Shown here: positions 22,400 through 32,869 of the stretch, piece after piece
How the letters are laid out: each line of letters starts with the position of its first letter
Numbering within the stretch: position 1 is the first letter of the stretch
DNA from: Dichetophora obliterata
Taxonomy: Eukaryota; Arthropoda; Insecta; Diptera; Sciomyzidae
Direction: 5' to 3'
Length of the DNA: 64,000 nucleotides
Assembly (NCBI GenBank): GCA_963920525.1
Contig: OY986437.1
Span: 118,031,715 to 118,095,714 of the forward strand
Program-made: the position numbers and the translations under genes
Notes under the pieces: generated by a model
What the model was told of the DNA's origin: nothing
Database searches by the model: none
The model's input: the letters and a program-made list of their open reading frames with translations, nothing else

Positions 22400-24240
22400 C
22401 CATGAACCAAAATGAAAACCTTAAAAATTCTTGAAAAATTTGTTCAATATGGTAAGATCTCGTACTCTGTATTAATTACTTTTGGTTCACTTTTTTTTTT
22501 GTTATTTTTTGTAAGGAACATTTCTTTTCATTCCGACAATCTTTGTTTTTATTTTTGTTCAAGCAACACCGCACTGTATCACGTGAGCTCTGAAAAATGT
22601 GATAAATTAAGATGAAAACTACGCCTTACTCCTATAGAAAGTGACGGGAGGAATTTATCATTTTATTTCAATTAATCGTTTACTGACATTCTGCTCATTT
22701 TTTCCCATTGCTAATAGAAAGTTTTGTTCTAAAATTGGCTATAAGTTGATTTCTTATAGTGTTATTTGGAATCCAAATAATAGAAATTTACAAATAATGT
22801 TAAAGAAAAATATAATTTCGAAAAATTGAATACTCTATATAACTATTTATAATTTAGTGAAAAACTTCCTTAGTTAATTTAATTCCTTAATTTAATATGT
22901 ATTAATTGATAACAAGAATTTAATATGGCATTATTAGTCAATCCATTCAGCAATTGAGTGAAAGGAATTTAAATTTCCACTGTAAAATTTTATACCACTC
23001 TCATAGTCACAGATCTTCTGAATTGTAAGTGTGCATTCCATCTTGGAATTAATTCATATCATGTGCACATGCAAATTGAAGAATTCACTTTAAAATCATA
23101 ATCAAGGGACAATGTGTATAAATCTTAGCACATGCTCATTTTATTTTACTTAGGGTAAGCTGGGCGCATTTGACAATGAGGCACATTTGTGATTAAGTTT
23201 TTCGATGTTAACTAACCATTCATTTTTAAAAAATGTAAATTTCATAAACTGTGTCATTTAGTTTGACAAATTTGGGTTTAAGATTAAAAACATTACAACT
23301 TGTTTTTTTTTTATTTTTCACTTCCTATTGTAATTTTTATAGAGTATGTAAGCTTTTGTAAAAAAATAACAGTTTGGTTTGAAATAGTTCAGCAGTCTAA
23401 GTAAGAAGCAACTACATAAAGTTTTCGTACAAAAAATCAAAATTTATAAATCAATTGTTTTTGAAAGTGTAAAAAATAAATAAGTCTTATCATGAATCAA
23501 CTGGGGCTCATAATAATTTACAGTTTATCTTTCTAAGCTCCAATAAAGCGATGTGTGACATAGTATTTTTTAAAAGTTTAAATCAGCGATTTTTCAATTT
23601 GATTTCTATTGTACTTTATATTTTAAAATTTATGATTTTACAAAAAACCATTTAAAAGTTATCTTATTAAGGAATTACCTCCATGGTTTTTTTATAATTT
23701 ATTTTTATAATGGATTTAAATGGATATTCTCGGCGTACTTTGATACACTTTACCTATATATTAATTTATTTGCATTTTGTGTTGTGGTCTCTATCGAAAT
23801 AACTGGCCACCGGGGTTAAAATTAGCTTCTATAAAATAAATCATTCTTTCCAATTCAAAGCCTTTAACTTTCATAAGTGGCTAAATATCGTGTTTAAGGT
23901 GTTGAAGTTGTATGGGAGGTACTACACTAGTTGCCTTATACAACTTATATTATTTTGGTAATTGACTTTTATAACACCCACCTTGGATATAAATTTCAGA
24001 ACACTAGCATTCATATTTGTCAAGTTTGTTTAATGTTGTTGTTAAGCGCCACCTATTGATAATGTTTCCACTCTGTGCACAACGCACAGCTTTCTATACA
24101 GAAAGCTCAGTCTATGTATATCTTTTGCAAGGTAACATTTTTTTACTCGGTCTTGCATTTTCTGGTTTCGCTGAGCATAAACAATTAAATGAATGTGAAG
24201 TGCATACGTACATTTTCTCTTGCTCATACATTAAGCGTGA
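22400..24240. other. AT-rich DNA without recognised gene
   Basis: ORFs are short and motif-free. Nothing supported. Confidence 0.55.
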
Positions 24241-24247
24241 GGTTATA

Positions 24248-24808
24248 CTATGTTTCCATCTGCTCGAAATCTTGCGATTTTGAAAAAGTGATTTCAAAGT
24301 GTTTCCATCTGGCATGTCATGGCTGCTAGATTTCATTTGACAATTAAGACTTCATTTGCTAAATTTAAGAATGAGCAAATCGTGAAGGAGCAATGGCGTT
24401 GTTGCATTTTTTTTTTTTTTTTGCTATATTCGGAGCTCTTAAATTTTTTTTTCCCAATTGCTACTAGCAATTACTCCTCACTGAAGCTCCAAGCCTTTTT
24501 ATTTTCATATTTCCTTAATTTTGCATTTTTAGTTTTTATTATTGCTATTGTTTTTTTTTTAAGAATTTATTAGCTGTCATTGCCAAGTGTCAATATGAAA
24601 AATTTGACATAAGCTGAATAGTGCTGAATACTAATATAACTTTTCAGGGATACCGCATTGCATTTTAAGATTTGTATCAGATTTTGTTGAAATCACAAGA
24701 TTTTAAAATCCTAAACTTGTATAACGAATTCTGTTGATTTCAATATGGATTTTACGAAATCTCACAAAGTCTCAAGTGTCTCAACATTTTGAGCAAATGG
24801 AAACATAG
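24248..24808. mobile_element. MITE with CTATGTTTCCAT ends
   Basis: Left CTATGTTTCCATCTGCTCGA and right, inverted, CTATGTTTCCATTTGCTCAA pair over about 25 bp with few mismatches. Interior repeats of GAAATC/GATTTC and TTGACA-type words; no transposase. About 561 bp; no clear target duplication. Confidence 0.7.
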
Positions 24809-24809
24809 C

Positions 24810-25804
24810 ATTAGTTTTATTTTTTCTCATTCGCTTTTTTGTAGAATGTCTTTTCCTTTTTTTTTCATATACCTTCGTTCCGAAACTATCGATTTAATAT
24901 TTAATTGAAAATCACAGCAGAGGGAAACTGTAATGAACAATTAGGTGTGAAAATTGGTTGAGTATTTTTAATGCCATTTGTCAGGGCTACCTTGCTAAAA
25001 TTTCATTATTAAATATACTCATATGAGAAAACTGAAATGCTTGTCAAACAGCACTCAAACAGCTTCTCAAGCATCATTCTCAAAATAGTCTCTGAACTTG
25101 TCGAGGTTTGCAACTTCAGCCTAAAAACTGAAACTTCCTTTTTCGTTGAGCAGTGAAAGAATAAAGAAGTCCTCTTCTAATTTGCAGAAAGATTAACGAT
25201 ATTCAATCCAAGTAAGTTATTGAAAATCAGTTAATTGTTGCAGATAATTTAAATAAAAGTCAATAAATAACTTGGCATTCTTTATACTAGAGCCATTCTT
25301 TTTAGACATTTTGGTATAATAGACATTTTCATTATTTCACTTTTTAGACATTTTCATTAATATCTTTAAAAGGCGCAATATTGTTGTTATAAATCACACT
25401 TTTTCTTTCATTAAAAACATTTTCAGAATTTAATGACTGACACTAAAAAAAACTATTGGAATTTTGTTTTACCTTACATAATATCTAATTCAGGTAAATT
25501 TAATTAAAACTAACTATAGACCTAATGTAACATCAAATGTATAATTAACGCACGTCTAGCTCACGAAAAATAATACAATTTGGCACTCTTCTAGTATACA
25601 TCAGTATACTGCAAGTTGTTCACAAAATATTTTACATAATTTTGTGTATATCAATTCAAGTCTATGGAATATTTCATAAAAATTCGCTTAAGGTAATGAA
25701 AAAAAAAAAACATAAAAAGACATTTATATTTAGCATTAAATTTACTTAACTAATTTCAGACAAATTGTTGCTATTGATACTGAAATACCGTATGATCAAA
25801 ACGT
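24810..25804. other. AT-rich DNA without recognised gene
   Basis: Nothing supported on either strand. Confidence 0.55.
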
Positions 25805-25812
25805 GCTACTCC

Positions 25813-26678
25813 TAGGGATGCAACATCGTTCTTAAAAACATCGATGTTTGAAAACATCGATGTTCACTTGACAATTATCGATGTTTAAAAACCGATATAT
25901 CGATGTTTTCATTATTGTATTAGGCCTATTATTGAGGTACAAAATATAAGTACTATTTTTATAGATAACATATTTTTATTGGCACTCTATTATAAAATAT
26001 AAAAGAAAGAATAATTTCTTACAAAGTATGGACGTAGAAAAATTTACAAAAATAAAATTTCAATAATTAATACAGTAAAAAAATTTTTTATATAACATAT
26101 TAAAAAGCAAGGTCAATTGCCCTTAAATGACTGATCCCGTGACAGCTCAAATAGACAGCTATCACAGGAGAGGTCTTATACAATTCGTCACGGAACAGGT
26201 TTTTGTACCTGTGATGGGACAGATTTCATTTTTTGTTTTTCGAAGTCGGTAACTAGATAGGTCTAGGGTGATGTAGTAGGTTACAATTGACCCCTTTAAA
26301 TGATAGCGGCATGCAGAAGTGACCGGTCGCTTTCATATGTTGGTGGCAGAGTTGGGACAGGTCCCTAACCCTTGGGGACTTAGCACGTGATTGGTTCTGA
26401 ACCGGTTCCTTTCTCCGTAGGGTCGTACCTACCATGATATAATAAACAAGGTAATATCATGATACAATCACCAGTTAAAGTCGCGACTGCGCTGCAGAAG
26501 AGCCATCGTTCATTGAATCTTTCGTTCGAAATATATTACGCTAAAAATAAACGAGTGATATCGATGTGTTTCCTTTTCAGGCCGATGTATCGCTCATAAG
26601 AACATCGTTATCAACATCGATTTTTATGAACGATATATCGTCGATGACGATACTATCGATGTATCGTTTGCATCCCTA
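25813..26678. mobile_element. hAT-type MITE with ATCGAT subterminal repeats
   Basis: Ends TAGGGATGCAACATCG and CGTTTGCATCCCTA are inverted. Flanking 8-mers GCTACTCC (25805-25812) and GTTACTCC (26679-26686) match at 7 of 8, the hAT target-duplication length. Both ends are dense in ACATCGATGT-like words (about 25825-25910 and 26555-26665), likely transposase-binding subterminal repeats. The 866-bp interior has a GC-richer block (26120-26440) without recognised coding. Confidence 0.85.
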
Positions 26679-26689
26679 GTTACTCCTAC

Positions 26690-27212
26690 AAAGTTATTAA
26701 AATCGTCACCGAATTCCATCCATCGTGCTCTTTTAAAGTTGTCTTGATGGCAAAAGAAACGAGGGGATACCGTTTACTCAACTGGCCTAACTTCTTTTCC
26801 ATCTTGAAGTTAGCTATTCATAAATTAAGATTAATATAAGTTTTTCTGTTTTTGATTTTGGTAAGTGACTATAAAGGGGTTTTTTTAAGAAATAGTCACA
26901 TTGATCCTCTGTAGAGTAACTTTTTAAATATAGGGAGTCTATATTAAAAGTTTATGTAGTAATGGTAACACTGGTTGGTTGAAGTGGTCACGTACCCCCC
27001 CCCCCCCCAACGGCTAAAGCTAGCATATTCAATGGCTCCCATTTCGACTACTTCAGCTTTGATCGATCTCACCAGCTTCGTATAGTTTTATATGCGTTGT
27101 CATATACCGTAACAGTCCGGTCGTAAAAAATTTTTACACCATTAATATATGTTTATATATTAACATTACATTACCAAACATACTCTTTTTACCAGTTTGT
27201 TTTATATATATA
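26690..27212. other. spacer with poly-C tract
   Basis: Contains an uninterrupted run of 14 C at 26995-27008, unusual in this AT-rich DNA. No gene recognised. Confidence 0.6.
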
Positions 27213-27897
27213 TGGGGAGTTCCATGCCAGATCGGCCTGGACTGGCGGGACAAGTCTCCGATTTGGCCCAAACTTTGAGGGACGATAGGCTAACATAAGA
27301 AATGAACGAATGCGAAATTTGAATTTTTTTAAACCACAGTTTTAGATTTTAAGAATTTTTTAACACATTTTATGTTTTAAAATTACACGCATCTGGTTGG
27401 ACTTAAAAATTTAAGAAAAATATAAATGTATTGAAAATTTTATATAATTTTGAAATATTACAAAATAAATTTTATATATTTAATTCTTACACTGAAAAAC
27501 ATTTTTTTAAAAAAGTTTTATTTCTGAAAAAGGCTTATTTTTTCAAATAATTAAAAAAATTTGAAAAAATATATGTTTAAGCTGTGTTTCTTACGCGAAT
27601 TTTAAGCTATAAGGTTGGAAAATACCGTTGCCTATGTATTAGTTATGGAACTCCTTTTACAAGTGTAAAGTATGTCGTAAATTTCAAAATAACATATTTT
27701 AAGTTTGATTTCTTTTTTTTTTTTATTAAATAAATTTTTTATTTTTTGAGTGGTAGATAAACAAGAGTTAGTGGAGTTTTATTTTAAATTAAAATTTTTA
27801 TATAGCAAGGTATTGGAAGTAGTTTTCAATTGGATGCTGCTTTTATCTAGTGGGACAACATGGTGAATTTCTGACGTACCTTTTACAGTTTTGCAGC

Positions 27898-28305
27898 TTA
27901 CATGTCTTGCCTATAGATTTTTTCTGCTTCAATATAATCTTCTTTAGAACAAAAACACATATTATAATTAATTAAGTTTCTTTGAGTCCATTCGTCAAGT
28001 TGTTCAGATGACAAAATTTCTTTGTGTGTGCCTTTCCGCCTTGCCAATCTTTTCAAAATACCACCAACACCATCACAGTCTTCTTTTCCATGAGCAGTGG
28101 CGAAAAAGCTCCACTCAGCTTTTACTCCAAAGTAAGTAATGGATTCTACAGACTCTTTGTCGAAGGTATCGTATAGAATGTTTTCCAAATGCGTTGTAAG
28201 TGGACATGAGTTATACCGACCTTCATAATAAGCATCAGTTGAAGTTTTACAAAGAAGACGTTGTAATAAAATTTTGTGTGCACTTTTTCCATTGATCGGC
28301 ATTTC
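27898..28305 (-). pseudogene. transposon-borne protein, last exon (internally deleted)
   Basis: The frame starts at a splice-acceptor-like TTTTAATT...CTTAG (rc of 28306-28307 and beyond) rather than at its ATG. It reads YNSCPLTTHLENILYDTFDK, VESITY, then FGVKAEWSFFATAHGKEDCD and GVGGILKRLARR. The pieces match a protein I know from many insect and cnidarian mobile elements (AEW.FFAT.HGK..CDG.GG..KR). In the full-length form a long central domain, with several conserved Asp residues (the likely catalytic core), separates ITY from FGV.AEW; here they are joined directly in frame. So this copy lacks the core and should be inactive. The family assignment is from memory. Confidence 0.7.
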
Positions 28306-28550
28306 CTAAGATTTGCATATTTCTTTTAATTTTGACCTGTGTACAAAAAATGTTATCATATTATTTGTACGAAAAAGTCGGGTAAGTTGGAAACAGTTTT
28401 GTCTTGACTCCAGAACTTGCACACAAATTATTTTTTTTACATATTTTTAAAATGCAAAGCTAACAGAGCGAAAAATGTACAATTCTCTTTTCAACTGTCT
28501 TCCCGATTAACTCTACGGTCTCCTATATAAAATAAAAAGGAATAACGAAC

Positions 28551-28770
28551 CCTCAGCAATAAGTTTTACATTTTCATGGAGAATGTAAACGCAAACAGTA
28601 TGAGACCCGCTAGCCCCTGCTAAAATGTACTTTGGAAAGTCAAAGTTAAAATCCTTCTTTTCTGGTAATTGCCTGGAGTTTCTTTCATCCAAATAAAATT
28701 GCTTTACTAAGGTAACAATTTCTGGAGCGAGCTGCCGTCCAACTTCTTTAATTGGAATTGAAAAATTCCC
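28551..28770 (-). pseudogene. transposon-borne protein, middle exon
   Basis: The frame reads IPIKEVGRQLAPEIVTLVKQ, then FYLDERNSRQLPEKKD, then PKYILAGASGSHTVCVYILH and ENVKLIAEG. The DE.SR..P.KKD and LAGASG.H.VCV..H.N.KL motifs are those of the same element protein as the exon at 27898-28305. The usual segment between KKD and PK.xLAGASG is missing (only a few residues remain), a second internal deletion. A GT donor (rc of 28549-28550) follows GAGG, giving an intron of about 245 nt to the acceptor at 28306-28307. The 5' end of the exon is not defined. Confidence 0.65.
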
Positions 28771-29224
28771 TTCTCAGTTCTGAGTTTAAATGCATATGTT
28801 GCCAAGTGTTTGGAGCAGTTAAAATTGCTAACAACTTCGTAGGCTCTCATGCAAGTTGGCAAACTTGTTAGGATTCTATATCGTCCCTATATTTTTATAA
28901 AATTATACAACAAATCTATAAGAAAACTCAAAATTAAGCAAAAAAAAAAACAAAGGCAACTAACGAGAAGTATATTTCGCTTTAAACTTATTTACATATG
29001 TATGTGGACGTCAGTTCGTTGTAAGCTTCTACATTTTGTATATCATCTGTTATAATTTTAGTTTCAGCGATGTCTTCAAACATTTGCACTTTTATAATTT
29101 GTAATTTCGTGGTCACATAACCTTTCAATTTGAGTCTGCAATTTTTATAAAGTTGATGAGTGTAGTTAATTATTATAAATAAATAGTAATTATTATTACT
29201 TTTGGAAGTTAATTGGCTTATCTC

Positions 29225-29419
29225 CTAAAATACTGAGGATAATATTAACATTTTTAATTTGTTCACTTTTTTCGTTGAAGTTGGTATCACTTTCGTCTTC
29301 GTCGGATGAACTGAATCAGAATCAGAACTTGAATCAGAAGCACAATTTGTTAGCTTAATTCTACACTTCGTGCAAACTAGTGCACCTTCAGGAGCTGACG
29401 GCAGTTTCCTTTTTTGCAC
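29225..29419 (-). pseudogene. probable N-terminal exon of the same transposon protein
   Basis: A 64-codon frame, MQKRKLPSAPEGALVCTKCR followed by an acidic-Ser stretch SDSSSDSDS. The C-X2-C near residue 16 and the position 5' of the other exons fit an N-terminal zinc-binding exon. Weaker than the other two exons because no long motif is diagnostic. Confidence 0.45.
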
Positions 29420-29717
29420 TCATCATAGCTCGTGTAAATTTTTTGCATTACCACCTTAAAAGTTGCAACTAATTTAATAAATTTAAATTATAATATAAAT
29501 TCAAAAGAACCCACTGCAAGAGCATGTACTAAATAAATTAAAGCAAAGTTTTTCGGTGGTGTAGCCATATCAATTTTTAAGAGATATTATTATCAGTACT
29601 TTTTATTTTTAAATTCATATTCACTTTACTTGTAAACACTTTTGATTTAATTTTCTAAGATATCTTAGTTCCAAAGTAATAAAACACTCAATTATATAAT
29701 GAAACTTCTTTTAAGTA

Positions 29718-31003
29718 TTGGGGGTTGGAATTAATTTTAAAGGTTTTTTTCGGTTTTTGAGCATTTATTTAGAAACAACGGTACAATGTATATTATTCAA
29801 AGTATTGTCCATCGTAAGCTACAACATTTTCCCATCTTTCTGGCAGCATATGGATTCCGCGCCGGAAGAACGATTCGTCTTTTGAGGCAATCCACGAATC
29901 GACCCATTTTTTGGTATCCTCGTAAGAAGTGAAGCGCTGCTCAGCCAAGCCATGCGTCATCGATCTGAATAGGTGGTAGTCGGAAGGGGCTATGTCTGGG
30001 CTATAAGGCGGGTGGGGTAGCACATCCCAATTCAGCACCTCCAACGTTTCCTTGACGGTTCTTGCAACATGTGGCCGTGCGTTGTCATGTTGAAAAACCA
30101 CTTTGTCGTGTCTTTTGGCATATTCCGGCCGTTTAACCTTTAATGCTCGGCTCAATTGCATCAATTGTTGTTGGTAGCGTTCCCCAGTGATGGTTTCGTT
30201 AGGTTTTAGCAGCTCATAGTACACGACACCCTTCTGATCCCACCAAATACACAGCATAAGCTTGGCGCCATGAATATTCGGCTTGGCCCTCGATGTTGAT
30301 GCATGGCCGGGTGGTCCCCACGATTTTTTTCGCTTAGGATTATCGTAATGGATCCACTTTTCATCGCCAGTGACAATACGATGCAAAAAACTCTTCCTTT
30401 TATGCCGTTGAAGCAGTTGTTCGCACATGCAAAATCACCGTTCAACGACTCTCGGCTTCAACTGGTAAGGCACCCAATTTCCTTGCTTTTGAATCATTCC
30501 CATGGCCTTCAAGCGTTTGCCGACCGTTGATAAGTCGACTCCCAATGATTCTGACAATTCTTGAAGGGTTTGACACGGGTCTTCATCGAGCAAAGCCTCC
30601 AATTCCTCATCTTCAAACTTTTTCGGCTGGCCCGGACGCTCTTTGTCTTCCGTATCAAAATCACCACTTTTAAACCGACGGAACCAGTACTCACAAGTAG
30701 AAATCGATGGAGCATAGTCCCCGTAAGCCTCAGTAAGCGTGCGTTGTGCTTCAACCGCTTTTTTCTTCAAATGGAAGCACAAAAGTAAACCTTCCCGCAA
30801 ATTGCGTTTTGTTGGAACGAAAGTCGACATGTTCACAGAGAAAAAAATATATGTTGTTTACACTTCAGTGGAATGACACATACTGAAAAATGAAGCTTAC
30901 ACAATGTGCTTTGAAATGAATATAGTCACAGGTGTGCCCGATGCGATCTATTGATAGTTACGCCATCTCTTAGAAAACCTTTAAAACTAATTCCAACCCC
31001 CAA
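29718..31003 (-). mobile_element. mariner transposon, nearly intact
   Basis: Inverted ends TTGGGGGTTGGAATTA and TAATTCCAACCCCCAA (about 28 bp, near-perfect, left and right) flanked by TA at 29716-29717 and 31004-31005. Length 1286 bp, the usual mariner size. Carries one transposase reading frame on the minus strand with a single stop. Nested in the long-TIR transposon, so it is younger than that element. Confidence 0.95.
29793..30836 (-). pseudogene. mariner transposase, one in-frame stop
   Basis: A 347-codon frame from the ATG at 30836, normal for mariner transposases. The N-terminal half carries the helix-turn-helix region and GNWVPYQL (mariner WVPHEL position). A TGA at 30435-30437, probably from CGA, follows KPRVVER; the frame then continues FCMCEQLLQR without a shift. 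The catalytic triad is present: Asp in TGDEKWIHYD (about residue 158), Asp in FQHDNARPH (about 251) and Asp in YSPDIAPSDYHLF (about 286), the last two 34 residues apart (DD34D). The end is DGQYFE. Apart from the stop, all recognised motifs are intact, so loss of function is probably recent. It acts on the TIRs of its own family in the nucleus. Confidence 0.95.
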
Positions 31004-31500
31004 TACATAAAAGTAGTGCGATGACGTTCTTTGCTCCCGTAACATCGAAAATATTAATTTATATTTCTTTCGGTCTTTTCAAAAATTAAACTTATATAAA
31101 AAAAATGGTTTTTTTTGAGTGAAAAATCATATATAAAAAATTTATTTTGTAATATTTTAAAACAATACAAAATTTGCAATAAATATATATCTTTCTTAAA
31201 TTTTTAAGTCCAACGAGTTCCGTGTAATTTCAAAAAATTAAAAAGTGTTACAAAATACTTGGATGTACTGTAAAATCTAAAACCGTGCCTTTAAAAAATT
31301 CATTTCTCATGTTAGTCTATCGTCCCTCAAAGTTTGAACCAAATCGGAGACATATCCCGCCAATCGAGGCCGATCTGGCATGGAGCTCCCCATATATAGA
31401 TTTACTATTGTGATGACGTCATTGTGTATGAGAAACAGATTTAGTTTCTTTTTATAGTTTCTTTAGTTAAGTGGACTTTCAAGAGATTTTACCGTTTCCA

Positions 31501-32048
31501 TTAAAGCGGGATACACATTAACGACCCTGAGTGACACTCAAAAATTCAACCACAAAAATTTCTGTCGTTGACTGTTGAATGACGAAAGGCCACACACGCG
31601 GACATGCGTAAAATTAAAGAATTTAAGCAAATAGGTCTGTTCCCATACTTGAACATTCGTACGAATTCGTGCTATTTTCTGCAATTTCTGTTCCCGTACC
31701 CAAAAAATTCGAAAAAAGAGCGAAAATAAATAATCTAGTCCTTGTCAAATGTAGCTATTTTCTGCTACATAAATTTGGCATATTAGAGTACCAGCCATTA
31801 AAATAACATAAAAAACAACAGGGACGCCAATTTATTCTTTTGATCCGACATTTGTTCAATTTTTACAAAAGAAATAAACATATGTTTTTGACATTTCTTC
31901 AAAAGTTGCAACTTTTTGCTGAAAACCTGTTCTCGTACTTTTTGCTATCTTACACGCAAAGAGAGCAATATTCCGCTTACTCTCTCAAATTACTTGCTAA
32001 TTTCTGCTACAAAAGTATGGGAACAGACATAATGAGTACCCCGCTTAA
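31501..32048. mobile_element. MITE with TAAAGCGGGATACACATTA ends
   Basis: Left 31501-31520 and inverted right 32030-32048 match at about 16 of 19. A shorter inverted pair, GTCTGTTCCCATACT (31635-31649) and its inverse (32014-32028), lies just inside and may mark a nested element. The end resembles those at 39621-39810 (AAGCGGGATTCACTGATCAC) and 44203-44521 (GATACACATTGACTGC), suggesting a related MITE group. Confidence 0.55.
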
Positions 32049-32274
32049 GGCACTTTGTATTGGGGGCAGGCGTGCTCTTTATCCGATATGGCTCAATCTC
32101 TAACTTAAATAATAATTATGATTCCATCCAAATTTCGGCTGTAACCGGTATCACAAAAAGACGGCCATGGCTAAATCGACTCAAGAAGTAATGCTGGTCA
32201 TAAATGTTTCTTTAAATTTACATTATATAAAAATAAAACTAAATTAAAGTTTTTTCTAAATGACCTCTATATTA

Positions 32275-32762
32275 ATTATGTTGACTTTATATGATTTAAA
32301 TACATGCTTTGTTAGTGCAGACTTCCAGCAGGCTGTTGGACTACATATAATAGCATAAGCATAGAAACTAAAGTAAAACAGAAATACAACAACAAATGTG
32401 ACATTATGAAATGGAGGAAAAACTGAGAAAATTGACGCTTCAAATCTCATCGCCCCGATGGTGCAGTGCGTTAGCGCGCGCTTGCACGGGTATCACAAAG
32501 ATTTCTGATGACGCTTTTAGCAGAGTAGAAATTGCAATCAGATCAGCTAGTGATTTTTTCCTTTTCATATTGAAAAAACTTTGTTGTTGTTGTTGTTTCT
32601 TTGGAAAAATTCGTTAGAACAATTAATTGTTCTAACTTTGACCTTAAGCTCAATAAACGATTTTAAACTATCAAACAACTAGAATTTGTATTTAAAATCA
32701 AGTATGATTTAAACTATCAAACATTTAGAATTTGTATTTAAATCATATAAAGTCAACATAAT
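32275..32762. mobile_element. MITE with 29-bp perfect TIRs
   Basis: 32275-32303 and 32734-32762 are perfect inverted repeats of 29 bp (ATTATGTTGACTTTATATGA...). 488 bp. The interior matches the fold-back element at 9050-9420, and includes a tRNA-A-box-like GATGGTGCAGTGCGTTAGCG near 32458 without a clear B box, the hammerhead-like core, and a GTTGTTGTTG tract. No ORF. ATAAAACTAAATT occurs on both sides (about 32232 and 32760) but its spacing makes it an unlikely target duplication. Confidence 0.82.
32492..32554 (+). ncRNA. hammerhead-ribozyme-like motif (second copy)
   Basis: CTGATGA (32505-32511), GAAA (32528-32531) and AT-C (C at 32544) keep the spacing of the copy at 9188-9252; the outer stem ATCAC/GTGAT is also kept. 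Stem II is weaker here (CGCTTTTAGCAGAGTA). The core is conserved better than the stems, so any activity of this copy is doubtful. Confidence 0.35.
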
Positions 32763-32869
32763 AAAACTAAATTTCTTTTCATTTCATTTATTAATCAATG
32801 GAATATATTCCTTGCTGACTAGATATTATATACAATTTTAATAATTTTAATTTTTTTTTATATACAATT

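Larger units (their letters stand above)
27213..31392 (-). mobile_element. long-TIR DNA transposon with nested mariner
   Basis: The first about 300 bp (27213-27520) and last about 300 bp (31090-31392) are inverted repeats at roughly 75-80% by eye; the outermost 100 bp are closest (TGGGGAGTTCCATGCCAGAT against TGGGGAGCTCCATGCCAGAT). Flanks are TATATATA and TATATAGA. Between the arms on the minus strand lie three blocks of one transposon protein, and a complete mariner (29718-31003). Excluding the mariner the element is about 2.9 kb. The superfamily is not assigned. Confidence 0.8.

Noticed and set aside
30303..30788. Plus-strand ORFs over the mariner
   Set aside because: Antisense shadows of the transposase frame.
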